Source: Desulfuromonadales bacterium (lineage in GTDB: Bacteria; Desulfobacterota; Desulfuromonadia; Geobacterales; Pseudopelobacteraceae). Taken from it: a stretch of 55,500 nucleotides of DNA. The notes beneath the pieces are model-generated. The model made no database searches and was not told the DNA's origin. It worked only from the letters and a program-made list of their open reading frames with translations. The position numbers were made by a program, and so were the translations under genes. The stretch is from NCBI GenBank assembly GCA_013377095.1, contig JACAAY010000021.1:1-55500 (forward strand), read 5' to 3'. This document shows positions 43,503 through 53,900 of this stretch, in pieces; within the stretch, counting starts at the first letter, position 1; every line of letters begins with the position of its first letter.

Positions 43503-44639
43503 AGTTTTTATCATTTCCCTGGCAATCAGCATGCGCTGGATTTCCGACGTTCCCTCACCAATCTCGCACAGCTTGGCCTCCCGCAGGTAGCGCTCCACCG
43601 GGAAGGCCCGGGTGTAGCCGTAGCCGCCGTGGATCTGAATCGCCTTCAGCGCGGAGCGTGTGGCGCATTCCGAGGCATACAGCTTGGCCATGCTGGCTTC
43701 GCAGGCATAGCCACGTCCCTGGTCTTTAAGGGCTGCGGCGCGCCGCACCAGCAACCGGGATGCGTCCAGTTCGGTGGCCATGTCGGCCAGCATCCACTGG
43801 ATGGCCTGGAACTCGGCGATGGGATGTCCGAAGGCCTGGCGTTTCCGGGCATAGGCGATGCTCTCGTCCAGGCAGGCCTGGGTGATGCCGACCGCCATGG
43901 CAGCTACCCCGATCCTGCCGGCGGCCAGAATCTGCATGGCCTGGGAAAAGCCCCTGTTAACTTCGCCAAGCAGCCGTTCATGGGGCAGCCGCACATCCCT
44001 GAGCATCAGCCCCACCGTGTCACTGGAGCGGAAGCCGAGTTTTTCCAGATTCTTGCCCCTGGTCAGTCCGGTTGTCTCACCATCCACGACAAAGGCCGAG
44101 ATGCCTCCCGCTCCCTGTGATGGGTCGCTGGAAGCCATCACCACCAGGGTCTGGGCCTGGGAGCCGTTGGTGATGAAGAACTTGTTGCCCGTCAGCCGCC
44201 AGCCATCCTTATCACGCACCGCACAGGTGGTGATTCCTCCGGCATCGCTCCCCGCGCCCGGTTCGGTTAGAGCCCAGGCCCCCAGCTTTTCGCCGGATAC
44301 GAGGGGCGCCAGGAATTCCCGTTTCTGCTGTTCCGACCCAAAGGCATTGATATGGCCGGCGCTGAGCGTGTGGGCCAGCAGTGTAATGGCCACCGAGGCA
44401 TCGGCCCTGGCCAGTTCCTCCACCGCAACCGTATAGGTGGTGAAGTCCCGCCCGCCTCCGCCGTACTCCGTGGGGAAGATCAGGCCGAACAGCCCCATGC
44501 GCTGCAGCTTCCTGATTTCCGTCCAGGGGAACTCACCGTTTTTATCGCGCTGCCCTGCGCCCGGCTTCAATTCCCTTTCGACGAATTCCTTCACGGTCTG
44601 CTGGAATTGTTTCTGTTCTTCAGAAAGTTCAAAGTTCAT
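43488..44639 (-). CDS. Acyl-CoA dehydrogenase (short-chain type)
   Basis: 383 residues from the ATG at 44639 (GGGAG site; the longer reading to 44660 lacks one). MNFELSEEQKQFQQTVKEFV is the usual N-terminal helix. WALTEPGAGSDAGGITTCAV binds FAD. CLDESIAYARKRQAFGHPIA and IQIHGGYGYTRAFPVERYLR are signature stretches. The catalytic base is in IGEGTSEIQRMLIAREM. It oxidises an acyl-CoA to the 2-enoyl-CoA with electron-transfer flavoprotein; no etf genes are in the window. The C-terminal VQSS and stop codon lie inside the GTTCAAAG repeat, so the original 3' end may have been replaced. Confidence 0.92.
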   Translation of the reverse strand: MNFELSEEQKQFQQTVKEFVERELKPGAGQRDKNGEFPWTEIRKLQRMGLFGLIFPTEYGGGGRDFTTYTVAVEELARADASVAITLLAHTLSAGHINAFGSEQQKREFLAPLVSGEKLGAWALTEPGAGSDAGGITTCAVRDKDGWRLTGNKFFITNGSQAQTLVVMASSDPSQGAGGISAFVVDGETTGLTRGKNLEKLGFRSSDTVGLMLRDVRLPHERLLGEVNRGFSQAMQILAAGRIGVAAMAVGITQACLDESIAYARKRQAFGHPIAEFQAIQWMLADMATELDASRLLVRRAAALKDQGRGYACEASMAKLYASECATRSALKAIQIHGGYGYTRAFPVERYLREAKLCEIGEGTSEIQRMLIAREMIKTVQSS

Positions 44640-44711
44640 GGTTTCTCCCTGAAAATCCAATTAATATCTCACGTCGAGTCAGGTGTGGATCAGAGCTACA
44701 ACCTGCAACCG

Positions 44712-44858
44712 GTTCTCACACAAAGCCACGAAGGCACGAAGAAAGAAAAAACAGTCGAGGCAACTAACAGTTTAAAATGGTATTTTTGTTCTTGGGTTAA
44801 AGTTTTACTCCATGTTTTTTTATGTCCCTTCGTGTTCTTCGTGCCTCCGTGTGAGAAC
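44712..44858. repeat. MITE-like element with GTTCTCACAC ends and CACGAAGG arrays
   Basis: The 10-base ends are perfect inverted repeats: GTTCTCACAC (44712-44721) and GTGTGAGAAC (44849-44858). Inward of each lie degenerate arrays, CCACGAAGGCACGAAG on the left and CTTCGTGTTCTTCGTGCC on the right. About 60 AT-rich bases with no gene lie between. It occupies the 286-base gap between the acyl-CoA dehydrogenase and 3-hydroxyacyl-CoA dehydrogenase genes. It is similar in design to the GCAAAG arms around the GxxExxY gene, but empty. Confidence 0.7.
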
Positions 44859-44926
44859 AGAGGTTTCTGCTTTTCGCCGAGTATTTGTTCTGGATGATAC
44901 GCATATGTTTCAAAGGCTGCCTTACG

Positions 44927-45784
44927 CTATCCTGCCTTTTCGTAGCGGTAAAATCCCTGCCCCGATTTCTTCCCCAGTTGGCCGGCATTGACCATCCTGA
45001 CCAGCAGCGGGCAGGGACGATACTTGGGATCCTTGAAACCGCTGTACAGCACCCCGGCAATGGCCAGCACCGTGTCCAGGCCGATCAGGTCAGCCAGGGC
45101 CAGCGGCCCCATGGGCTGGTTGGTGCCCAGCTTGATGCCCTTGTCGATGTCCTCGGCTGTGGCAACCCCTTCGAAAAGGGCAAAAATCGCCTCGTTGATC
45201 ATGGGGATCAGAATCCGGTTGACGATGAAACCGGGATAATCCTGTGATACCGCCGTCTGTTTCCCGAGGGCTTCAGCCACTGCCTGCGTGGTGGTAAATG
45301 TTCCTTCGCTGGTGGCCTGTCCGCGGATCAGCTCCACCAGTTCCATGACCGGGGCCGGGTTCATGAAATGCATGCCGATCACCCGCTCCGGCCGTTTGGT
45401 GACCGACGCGATCCTGGTGATGGAGATTGAGGAGGTGTTGGAGGCCAGGATCACCTCCGGCCGGATGATGGTATCCAGCTTGGCGAACAGCTCGAACTTG
45501 AGCTGTTCCTGTTCGCTGACCGCCTCCACGATGAAATCCGCCGCAGCCAGCTCGCTCAGCTGCCGGGTTGTTCTGATATGTTTTTCAATCTGATTGATGC
45601 GGCTGTTCTCAATGTTGCCCTTGAGCGCCTGTCGTTCCAGGTTGGCGTGAATTCTGGTGTGTGCCTTAAACAGCTGCGCCTCGTTTTCATCGCAAAGTAT
45701 GACATCATAATTGAACTGCGCAAACAGCTGGGCGATGCCGCTGCCCATCTGTCCTGCGCCTAGTACTCCGATGGTTTTTATCAT
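44927..45784 (-). CDS. hbd: 3-hydroxybutyryl-CoA dehydrogenase
   Basis: 285 residues, the normal length. IKTIGVLGAGQMGSGIAQLF is the N-terminal NAD-binding GxGxxG. FIVEAVSEQEQLKFELFAKL then ASNTSSISITRIASVTKRPE and IGMHFMNPAPVMELVELIRG carry the catalytic His/Asn/Ser region. DYPGFIVNRILIPMINEAIF and QPMGPLALADLIGLD complete the fold. It interconverts 3-hydroxyacyl-CoA and 3-oxoacyl-CoA with NAD(H), most likely four-carbon. It lies 9 bases after the thiolase stop, so the two are one unit. Confidence 0.93.
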   Translation of the reverse strand: MIKTIGVLGAGQMGSGIAQLFAQFNYDVILCDENEAQLFKAHTRIHANLERQALKGNIENSRINQIEKHIRTTRQLSELAAADFIVEAVSEQEQLKFELFAKLDTIIRPEVILASNTSSISITRIASVTKRPERVIGMHFMNPAPVMELVELIRGQATSEGTFTTTQAVAEALGKQTAVSQDYPGFIVNRILIPMINEAIFALFEGVATAEDIDKGIKLGTNQPMGPLALADLIGLDTVLAIAGVLYSGFKDPKYRPCPLLVRMVNAGQLGKKSGQGFYRYEKAG

Positions 45785-45793
45785 GGTAGTTCC

Positions 45794-46969
45794 TTACATA
45801 CGTTCAAAGATTGCCGCCAGCGCCTCGCCGCCGCCGATGCAGAGCGATACCAGGCCATAGCGCGCCTGTCTGCGGTGCAGTTCGCGGATGATTGTTGCCA
45901 CCAGCCGTCCGCCACTGGCGCCGATGGGGTGGCCGATGGCAATGGCGCCGCCGTTGACGTTGACCCGCTCGGGGTCCAGCTGCAGGGTCCTGATGGCATG
46001 CAGCACCACACAGGCAAAGGCCTCGTTGATTTCAATCAGATCCATGTCATTCAGTCTGAGCCCGGCCTTCTGGCAGACCTTGTGTATCGCTGCCACCGGC
46101 GCTTCGGGAAAGTGATCCGGGTGGCAGCTCTCGCAGGCGCTGGCCACCAGCCGGGCCCGGGGTTCCAGGCCCAGTGTTTTCAGCCCGATCCTGTCGGTCA
46201 GCAGCGCCAGGGACGCTCCGTCATTGATGGTGGAGGCGTTTCCGGCTGTAATGGTACCCCCCTCGTGGAAGGCCGGTTTGAGGGTGGCCAGTCTGGACGG
46301 ATCAGCCCGGAAGGGCTCTTCGTCAGAATCAACCAACCGTGTTTCTCCCCTGGTCTGTTGCTGCATGGCAACGATTTCCGGTAGTAAGACGCCATCCGTG
46401 ACCGCTGTCCGGGCCAGGCAATAGGAACGCAGCGCATACTCGTCCTGATCATGGCGGCTGATGTTGTTGCGGCTGGCGCTCTGTTCGCCGATTTCTCCCA
46501 TGTGCGAGCCGCTGTCCGGGTCCTGGAGGCCGTCCAGGATCATCAGGTCATGGATCTGGCCATGTCCCAGGCGGTAGCCATTGCGGGCCTTTTTCAGTGC
46601 ATAGGGCGCATTGGACATGCTTTCCATGCCACCGGCGATCACGACCCGGGAGTTGCCCAGCCGGATGGCGTCCGCTCCCAGCAGAACGGCCTTGAGTCCG
46701 CTGCCGCAGACCTTGTTGATGGTCAGGGCGTGGACGCTGTCGGGAAGAGCGGCCTGTCGCATGGCCTGGCGAGCGGGCGCCTGGCCGCAGCCGCCGGAGA
46801 GAACCTGGCCGATAATCACCTCATCAACTGCCGCTTGGGCGAGGCAGCATTTCTCCAGCAGCCCCCTGATGACCGATGCAGCCAGTTGCGGCGCATCCCG
46901 GTCAGCAAACATGCCACCCAGGGAGCCGAATGGAGTCCGCAGCGCTTCAACCACATAGATGTCTTGCAT
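45794..46969 (-). CDS. Acetyl-CoA C-acyltransferase (thiolase)
   Basis: 391 residues, the usual length. All active-site motifs are intact: Cys in TINKVCGSGLKAVLLGAD, EINEAFACVVLHA, NVNGGAIAIGHPIGASGGRL and SLCIGGGEALAA. It joins or cleaves acetyl-CoA units. With the adjacent hbd and the acyl-CoA dehydrogenase it covers three steps of short-chain beta-oxidation or its reverse; an enoyl-CoA hydratase is missing here. It contrasts with the Cys-less thiolase-like protein at 42116-43411. Probably the first gene of the minus-strand group; no promoter was identified. Confidence 0.93.
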   Translation of the reverse strand: MQDIYVVEALRTPFGSLGGMFADRDAPQLAASVIRGLLEKCCLAQAAVDEVIIGQVLSGGCGQAPARQAMRQAALPDSVHALTINKVCGSGLKAVLLGADAIRLGNSRVVIAGGMESMSNAPYALKKARNGYRLGHGQIHDLMILDGLQDPDSGSHMGEIGEQSASRNNISRHDQDEYALRSYCLARTAVTDGVLLPEIVAMQQQTRGETRLVDSDEEPFRADPSRLATLKPAFHEGGTITAGNASTINDGASLALLTDRIGLKTLGLEPRARLVASACESCHPDHFPEAPVAAIHKVCQKAGLRLNDMDLIEINEAFACVVLHAIRTLQLDPERVNVNGGAIAIGHPIGASGGRLVATIIRELHRRQARYGLVSLCIGGGEALAAIFERM

Positions 46970-47156
46970 GGCCAGCCTCCGGGAATACGTGTCTCTTGAT
47001 TGATACTATACCATGATGTCCGGTGTCGGTACGACGGGTGAGATGGGAAAATGAAAAAGTCATCATTCTGAATTCGGTCGCTGGAAAATATCTGCATGGA
47101 GGAGTATGCTTTTAATGCCTTTTTTGTATTTCAACCTGCCCCCGGAGGGTTTCGGT

Positions 47157-47798
47157 ATGACTGAACACACGGAAAGTGCCATGCTAAAAGCGGTGTTTGA
47201 TGCACTGCCCTCACTGGTTTTTGTGGTCGATCAGGATGTCAGGATCCTGGAATACAATGCGGCGGCCTCCGTACTCTTTCTCACTGAGGGGAATTCCGTC
47301 CTGAAACGGCGAGCAGGAGATGTGTTGCATTGTCTTCATTCGGAGGACGTAGTTGAGGGGTGCGGCAGAGCCCCATTCTGTTCGAACTGCATGATACGGA
47401 ACACCGTTACAGAAGCCTTTCAGGGGGGGCGCGTTGTTCGTCGTCGCGCACGGATAGAGCTTCTTCGTGATGCGAAAGCGGTAGAGATCTACGCCCTGAT
47501 TACCGCTTCACCCTTTCTGTTTCAGGACCGGCAGCTCGTGTTGCTGAACATCGAGGACATTAATGAGATCGCCGAACTCTATCGTATGATATCCATGTGT
47601 TCCTTGTGCGGTAAGGTTAGGAACAGCAAGGAAACCTGGATACGGGTTGAAGCATATTTCAAGAGAAACTGGGATCTGGATTTCAGCCATGGGTATTGTC
47701 CCGATTGCCTGAATAAAGAGATGGACAGGTTGGAGCGATTCGTCAATCCCCTCCAGGCAACTTCGGAAGAGAGTGCCGTAGTGGATACAGTGAATTAA
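47157..47798 (+). CDS. PAS-domain protein with two Cys clusters
   Basis: 213 residues from the ATG at 47157 (GGAGG site; the upstream frame to 47106 lacks one). A PAS domain (about 8-115) reads MLKAVFDALPSLVFVVDQDV then RILEYNAAASVLFL. It contains an inserted cluster HCLHS..GCGRAPFCSNCMIRN. A C-terminal ribbon follows: CSLCGKVRNSKETWIRVEAY and HGYCPDCLNKEM (CxxC...CxxC). The last region resembles small 'CxxCgkir...Fsh.iCp.C' modules found at the ends of Geobacter PAS and regulator proteins, where they may bind metal or haem. It has no kinase or DNA-binding domain. It starts 13 bases before the next coding sequence and is probably co-transcribed with it. Confidence 0.75.
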   Translation: MTEHTESAMLKAVFDALPSLVFVVDQDVRILEYNAAASVLFLTEGNSVLKRRAGDVLHCLHSEDVVEGCGRAPFCSNCMIRNTVTEAFQGGRVVRRRARIELLRDAKAVEIYALITASPFLFQDRQLVLLNIEDINEIAELYRMISMCSLCGKVRNSKETWIRVEAYFKRNWDLDFSHGYCPDCLNKEMDRLERFVNPLQATSEESAVVDTVN

Positions 47799-47811
47799 AA
47801 AGGATCTTTCC

Positions 47812-50421
47812 ATGAATACCGGACGAATTGTACTGATCAACGGTCTTGTGGTGGCTCTCCTGCTTGCTCAGCCTGCCCTTTTGAGGGCCGAGGCTGTTAT
47901 GGAACTCTACGGCACCTTTCAGGCCATGGGGGTTATCGTCACGTTAACCGCTGGTGAAGATTCCGACCAGGATGCCGCGGCAGCTCTTTCCTACCGTGTC
48001 GTGGGCAGCGGCAACTACCGGCAGGGGCTGCCGCTCTCCCGGGTTGCTCCTGGTCGTTTTGTCGGCAGCCTCTTCAACCTCTCCCCGGGGACCTCCTATG
48101 ATGTTCGCGTCAGCTTCAGCGACCCGGATGGTGCGCCGCTGAACAATACCAGCGTCAACGGAACCGCGGCGACCCGTGCCGAGATCAGCATTCCCGCTTC
48201 TGCCCTGTCCATCTATGCCGGTTCAGCGGGAAGCGGGACAGCCTGCTCCTCTACATCCCCCTGTACCTTGACCACGGCCCTGAGCAGGGTTCAGGCCGGC
48301 CAGGAGGTCGTCCTGCGTGGTGGCATCTATTACCAGGGTGATCTGTCACTGTCTCGATCCGGTGCGTCGGGTGCGCCCATCGTCATCCGTGGCTTTCAGG
48401 GGGAAAACGCGGTACTGGATGGCTCCGATCCGGCTGTTTTTAGCTGGGCCAGCCAGGGGGGAGGGGTGTACCGCGCCACGGTCAACGCTGCTGATCCCCA
48501 TCTGGTTATGGTTGATGGCCAGAGGCTCTACCCCTACCTGAGTCTGGCCGATCTGCAGAACCTCGTCTGGGGCGTTCCAGGATTTTACGCCGACGGCACA
48601 ACGGTCTACCTCCGGTTGGCGGGAAACGCCGATCCCAACCAGCACACGCTGCTCGTTTCCCGCTTCAACTCCGCCTTGACGATTGAGCAGAACTCTATCG
48701 TTATTTCAAACCTGACCTTCCGTCATTACGGTCTGGGCAGCTATGCCAAGGCGCTCTATTTCAACAACGCCAGCGACAACCTGGTGCAGGACTGCACCTT
48801 TGCCATCAACGACCTGGGCATCGGGCTCAAGCGCGACTCGCACCGCAACGTTTTTCAGGACAACACCTTTTACGATACCGACTTTGACTGGCCCTGGAAT
48901 GCGGTCAAGGGGGGCAGCGAACTGGAGACGGGCGGCATCCGCATGTACGAACCCATGACCGGGCGGGGGACGGTCATCCGCCGCAACAGCTTCCACGACT
49001 ATTTCGACGGCTTGGGTGTCTGTCCCGATGCGACCGCCGGGATAACCAACGAGACCGACGTCCATGACAACCTGGTCTACAATACTGGTGACGATGGCAT
49101 GGAAACCGATGGCCAGTGCAGCAACGTGCGCATCTGGGGGAACAGGTTTCACGATGTGCTGGTGGGCATCTCCCTGGCGCCGGTTTACACCGGCCCGGTG
49201 TATGCTCTCCGTAACCTGATCTACCGCACCGGCGCGGGGAACAACGACTACCCCGGCAGCCCCTTCAAGTTCAACAGCGGGTTCGGCCAGTCCGGTCCGA
49301 TATTTCTCTTCCACAACACTGCCGATGCGGTCCTTCCGGGCAGTTCCGGCCTGGACATCAAGTCGCCCGGCAGCTGGAAGCTGATCCAGGGGCGCAACAA
49401 CATCTGGTCGGGCACTGATTACGCCCTCAATAACGCCAACCCTGATCAGCCTCTGGATCTGGACTATGATGACCTGTACACCACCCAAGCCGGAGAGCTG
49501 GTCTGGTGGGATGGTCTCACCTACCGCCACCTGCACACCCTCGATGAATTGCGAATCGCCACTGACCAGGAACAGCACGGCCTCAACCTTGTGCCAGGAT
49601 TCTCCAGTCCGGCGTCAGGCGACTACTCTCTTGCCGGAGCCAGTCTCCTTATCGACCAGGGTGTGATCATCCCCGGCGTCAATGATACATACAGCGGCAG
49701 TGCGCCCGATATCGGCGCCTTCGAGTACATACCGCCGGTACCGGTCAACGGCGTCTGCGGCAGCTCCGACAACGGCTCCTTTACCAGCGCACCGGTGGCA
49801 AATCTCTGCTCGGCCGGCAACCCGACAACCGTTAGCGGCCTGGGACCATGGAGTTGGGAGTGCCGGGGGACAAACGGCGGGACAGACAGCCAGTGCAGCG
49901 CCAACCTGGCCAGCTTCACCCTGATGGTTACGAAAACCGGTAACGGCAACGGCAGCATCACTCCCAACAACGGCGCCCTGACCTGGTTCGGTCCGAGCGG
50001 CATGGGAACCTGGCCCTACAACTCACAGGTCGTTCTTTCGGCGGCGCCGGACAATCTCTCCTCCTTTAGCGGCTGGAGTGGCGACTGTATTCCGTCCGGA
50101 GCCGATTGCAGTGCCTCCATGACCGGCGACAGGATTGTCAACGCCAGCTTTATTGCCGCTCCCCGGGCAAAGATCGGCGCAAACGGTTACGCCACGCTGA
50201 ATGAGGCCTATGTCGCTGCTTCATCGACGGATGCCTCAACCATACTGACCCTGAATACGGATCTAACGGAAAGCCTGAGTATGGATAAAGGAAAGGCCAT
50301 CATTCTGATCGGTGGTTATAACGCCGCCTACAGCGCCAGAATCGGCACACACACCGGGCTGGTGGGGGCTTTGTCCGTGGTTTCCGGGAGCCTGGCGGTG
50401 GATGGTTTGGCCATACGATAG
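47812..50421 (+). CDS. Secreted right-handed parallel beta-helix protein
   Basis: 869 residues with a signal peptide (about 1-25, IVLINGLVVALLLAQPALLRA). An Ig/FN3-like domain (about 28-110) is followed by a beta-helix (about 125-625) with typical turns: VVLRGGIYYQGDLSLSRSGA, LTFRHYGLGSYAKALYFNNA, NDLGIGLKRDSHRNVFQDNT, NLVYNTGDDGMETDGQCSNV. The helix ends with the common SAPDIGAFEY motif. Two C-terminal modules follow: a Cys-containing one (VCGSSDNGSFTSAPVANLCS) and a Gly-rich beta repeat (VTKTGNGNGSITPNNGALTW, then SGWSGDCIPSGADC). The protein ends inside a further strand repeat. It is probably a polysaccharide-binding or -cleaving surface protein; no catalytic site could be named. Confidence 0.8.
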   Translation: MNTGRIVLINGLVVALLLAQPALLRAEAVMELYGTFQAMGVIVTLTAGEDSDQDAAAALSYRVVGSGNYRQGLPLSRVAPGRFVGSLFNLSPGTSYDVRVSFSDPDGAPLNNTSVNGTAATRAEISIPASALSIYAGSAGSGTACSSTSPCTLTTALSRVQAGQEVVLRGGIYYQGDLSLSRSGASGAPIVIRGFQGENAVLDGSDPAVFSWASQGGGVYRATVNAADPHLVMVDGQRLYPYLSLADLQNLVWGVPGFYADGTTVYLRLAGNADPNQHTLLVSRFNSALTIEQNSIVISNLTFRHYGLGSYAKALYFNNASDNLVQDCTFAINDLGIGLKRDSHRNVFQDNTFYDTDFDWPWNAVKGGSELETGGIRMYEPMTGRGTVIRRNSFHDYFDGLGVCPDATAGITNETDVHDNLVYNTGDDGMETDGQCSNVRIWGNRFHDVLVGISLAPVYTGPVYALRNLIYRTGAGNNDYPGSPFKFNSGFGQSGPIFLFHNTADAVLPGSSGLDIKSPGSWKLIQGRNNIWSGTDYALNNANPDQPLDLDYDDLYTTQAGELVWWDGLTYRHLHTLDELRIATDQEQHGLNLVPGFSSPASGDYSLAGASLLIDQGVIIPGVNDTYSGSAPDIGAFEYIPPVPVNGVCGSSDNGSFTSAPVANLCSAGNPTTVSGLGPWSWECRGTNGGTDSQCSANLASFTLMVTKTGNGNGSITPNNGALTWFGPSGMGTWPYNSQVVLSAAPDNLSSFSGWSGDCIPSGADCSASMTGDRIVNASFIAAPRAKIGANGYATLNEAYVAASSTDASTILTLNTDLTESLSMDKGKAIILIGGYNAAYSARIGTHTGLVGALSVVSGSLAVDGLAIR

Positions 50422-50706
50422 GGGCAATGGGATGTTTGGACGCGCTGACAGGGAGTGAGCGGAGGACATCAGGATATCGTGTCTCAATGCTCGGTCTGTC
50501 AAGAGCTCTTTCTGGTGCCCTGAATTTGGAATCATCACCCTTTTTTCGACAGATCGAACGGCAGAGGAACATGATAGGAACTGTTTTAGCTTTAGAGCAA
50601 ATTGGGTAAATACCTCTGAAACTGTTGTATGTCGGGTTTCCGCATGTTTCTTGATAAAGTCAATTGGCTCTGAATCAATTGTAAGGTTGCTTCGGGTTTT
50701 CTGCAT
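50263..50706 (-). pseudogene. Antitoxin-like ribbon-helix-helix N-terminus, decayed
   Basis: Behind a perfect AGGAGG site an ATG at 50706 opens MQKTRSNLTIDSEPIDFIKK then HAETRHTTVSEVFTQFALKL, which resembles the DUF6364/VapB-type antitoxins (K.nLTID..(L/I)(I/V)..(A/V)KKYA...(T/S)(S)(V/L)SE). After about residue 50 (near 50550) the sequence loses any family likeness and the frame runs into the opposite strand of the beta-helix gene. A frameshift or truncation is therefore likely. No toxin gene is next to it. The 485-base stretch 50422-50907 holds nothing else clear. Confidence 0.45.
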
Positions 50707-50907
50707 AGCGCACCTCCTGAGCGCACATTATGCGTCTTGTCAAGGTGTTTATGTGCCATGGCATAACAAACAGGGGCAGTGGACTTCACCACTACCCTGC
50801 AAAACCGTTGAGACAGGGGACTATAGAATGTCCTTTTTTATGCTTTCTGCTTGTTTTTCCTCACATTCTGCCGATAGCCATCGGCGCAGACACAAGGAAT
50901 ACTCTGT

Positions 50908-53900
50908 ATGAACAATTCTTTGATCACCGCCCTGAGCCAGAGAATCCTGGTTATGGATGGTGCCATGGGTACCCAGATCCAGGCGCGGAATCTGAGCGCC
51001 GACGACTTTGGCGGGCCATCCTTTGAGGGGTGCAACGAACAGCTGGTGTTGACCCGCCCCGAGGTAATCTTGCGGATCCATCGTGACTACCTGGAGGCCG
51101 GCGCCGATATCATCTCGACCGATACGTTCGGCGCCACGGATTTTGTCCTGGCCGAATACGGGCTGGAAGACCAGGTACACGAGATCAATTGCCGGGCTGC
51201 CGGGATCGCGCGGCAGGCCTGCGACGCTCTTGTCACACCCGCCAGACCGCGCTGGGTGGCCGGCTCCATGGGGCCCACCACCCGCACCATCTCGGTTACC
51301 GGTGGCGTGACCTTTCAACAGCTGGTGACGGCTTTCCGACTCCAGGCTCTGGGTCTTCTGGCCGGCGGCGTTGACCTGCTGTTGCTGGAAACGGCCCAGG
51401 ACACCCTCAATCTCAAGGCCGCGGCAGAGGGTATCCGCCTGGCGTTTGGGGAGCAGGGGCGCCGGGTTCCGCTGATGATCTCCGGTACCATAGAAGCGAC
51501 CGGCACCATGTTGGCCGGCCAGGGGGTCGATGCTTTCTACACCAGCCTGGCCCACCTGGAAGACCATCTGGGCATGATCAGCATCGGGCTCAACTGCGCC
51601 ACCGGCCCGGAGTTCATGACCGATCACCTGCGGGTGCTTGCGCAACTGGCCACCTGCCATGTCTCGGTCTATCCCAACGCCGGCCTGCCGGACGAGCATG
51701 GTCAATACGCCGAAACGCCCGCCTCCCTGGCCCACAAGCTGGCGCGCTTCGTGGATGAGGGCTGGCTGAATATGGTGGGCGGCTGTTGTGGTACCACACC
51801 GGAGCATATCGCCGCCATTGCCAGGCTGGTGGAGGGGAAACAGCCCCGCCGTCCGCAAATCGAGCGCCAGCGGGTCGTGACCGGGATCGAAGCGCTTTTC
51901 GTGGAGGAGGATAGCCGGCCGGTGCTGGTGGGGGAACGGACCAATGTGATCGGCTCGCGCAAGTTCAAGAACCTGATCGCCGATGAACGGTTCGAAGAGG
52001 GGAGCGAGATCGCCCGCGCCCAGGTCAGGGGAGGAGCCCAGGTGATCGATGTCTGCGTGGCTAATCCGGACCGGAATGAACTGGACGATATGGAACAGCT
52101 GCTGCGCTTCCTGCCGCGCAAGGTGCGCGCGCCGATCATGATCGACAGCACTGATGCCCGGGTGATGGAGCTGGCACTGCAGCGTTTGCAGGGTAAATCG
52201 ATCCTCAACTCAATCAATCTGGAGGATGGAGAGGAGCGCTTTTCCAAGGTGGCTCCGCTGCTGCACCGTTACGGCGGAGCCGTGGTGGTGGGATGCATCG
52301 ATGAGGACAAACAGCAGGGCATGGCCATTACCCGTCAGCGCAAGCTGGAGATTGCCCGGCGCTCACACGACCTGCTGGTCAATCGCTACGGTTTGCGTTC
52401 CGAGGACCTGATCTTCGACCCGCTGGTCTTTCCGGTGGGAACCGGTGACCGGAATTACATCGGTTCGGCCGAGGAAACCATCGCCGGGGTGCGGCTGATT
52501 GCCGATGCCTTTCCCCGCAGCAGCACCATCCTGGGAATCTCCAATGTCTCCTTCGGTCTGCCCCAGGCCGGGCGCGAGGTACTGAACTCGGTCTTTCTGC
52601 ACCACTGCGTCAAGGCCGGCCTGACCTACGCCATCGTTAACACCGAGAAGCTGGAGCGTTTCGCCGGTATCTCTCCTGAGGAACTGCGTCTGGCCGAGGA
52701 TCTGATCTTCTGGCGCGGCAGTGATCCGGTAGCCGCCTTTGCCGCACATTTTCGCGACCGGAAAGCGGTTGTCCGGGCACCCTCCGCAACCTTGCCGCTG
52801 GACGAACGTCTGGCCCGTTACATCATCGAGGGGAGCAAGGAAGGTTTGACCACTGATCTGGATGCGGCCCTGGGCCGGGGCGACACACCGTTGGACATCA
52901 TCAATGGAGCGCTGATGGCCGGCATGGCCGAGGTTGGGCGGTTGTTCAACGACAACCAGCTGATCGTGGCCGAGGTGCTCCAGTCGGCGGAATCGATGAA
53001 AAGCGCCGTGGCCCATCTGGAACCGCATCTGGAGAAAAGCGACAGCGCCACCAAGGCCACGCTGCTTTTGGCCACGGTCAAGGGGGATGTGCATGACATC
53101 GGCAAGAATCTGGTTGAAATCATCCTCGGCAACAACGGTTTCCGGGTGATCAACCTGGGGATCAAGGTGCCGCCCGAGGAGCTGATCGCCGCAGCCCGGC
53201 GTGAAAAGCCGGATTTCATCGCCCTGTCCGGGCTGTTGGTCAAAAGTGCCCAGCAGATGGTGGTTACCGCCGCCGATCTGAAGGCGGCCGGTATCGATCT
53301 GCCGCTGATGGTGGGGGGCGCTGCCCTGACCCGCCGTTTTGCCGATACGCGCATTGCCGGGGAGTCGGCTGGTCCGGTGTTGTACGCAAAGGATGCCATG
53401 GATGCACTGGATCTGGCCAACCGTCTGGCCGATGACGCCAAACGCCCGGCACTGCTGCGGGATCTGGCCGAACGTCAGGAACTGGCCCGCAGTGAATCGA
53501 CCAGCCGGCAGGCGCCAACCACACCGCTCCAGACCACCGTGCGTTCCGCAATTGCCACCGATCTTCCCCTGGCGATTGCGCCCGATTTTGCGGAGCATAT
53601 CCTGAAGACCATTCCACTTGACCACGTGCTGCCCTATATCAGTCGTCAGATGCTCTACGGCAAATACCTGGGGCTGAAGGGCACGGTGGACAGACTGCTG
53701 GAGGCGGGGGATGAAAAGGCCGTACGTCTGCGGGATACGGTGGAGGAGATCATCGCTCTGCTGCGCCGGGAAGCGCTGATCCATCCCAAGGCATTATACC
53801 GTTTCTTTCCGGCCGCCGGGGATGGCAATGATCTGGTGATCTTCGACCCGCACAATTCCACATTGGAGCTGATGCGTTTCAGCTTTCCGCGCCAACCGGT

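Noticed and set aside
50707..50907. Cobalamin or SAM riboswitch upstream of metH
   Set aside because: The expected conserved blocks were not found; only a short GTGG/CCAC hairpin in the CAGTGGACTTCACCACTACC stretch is present.
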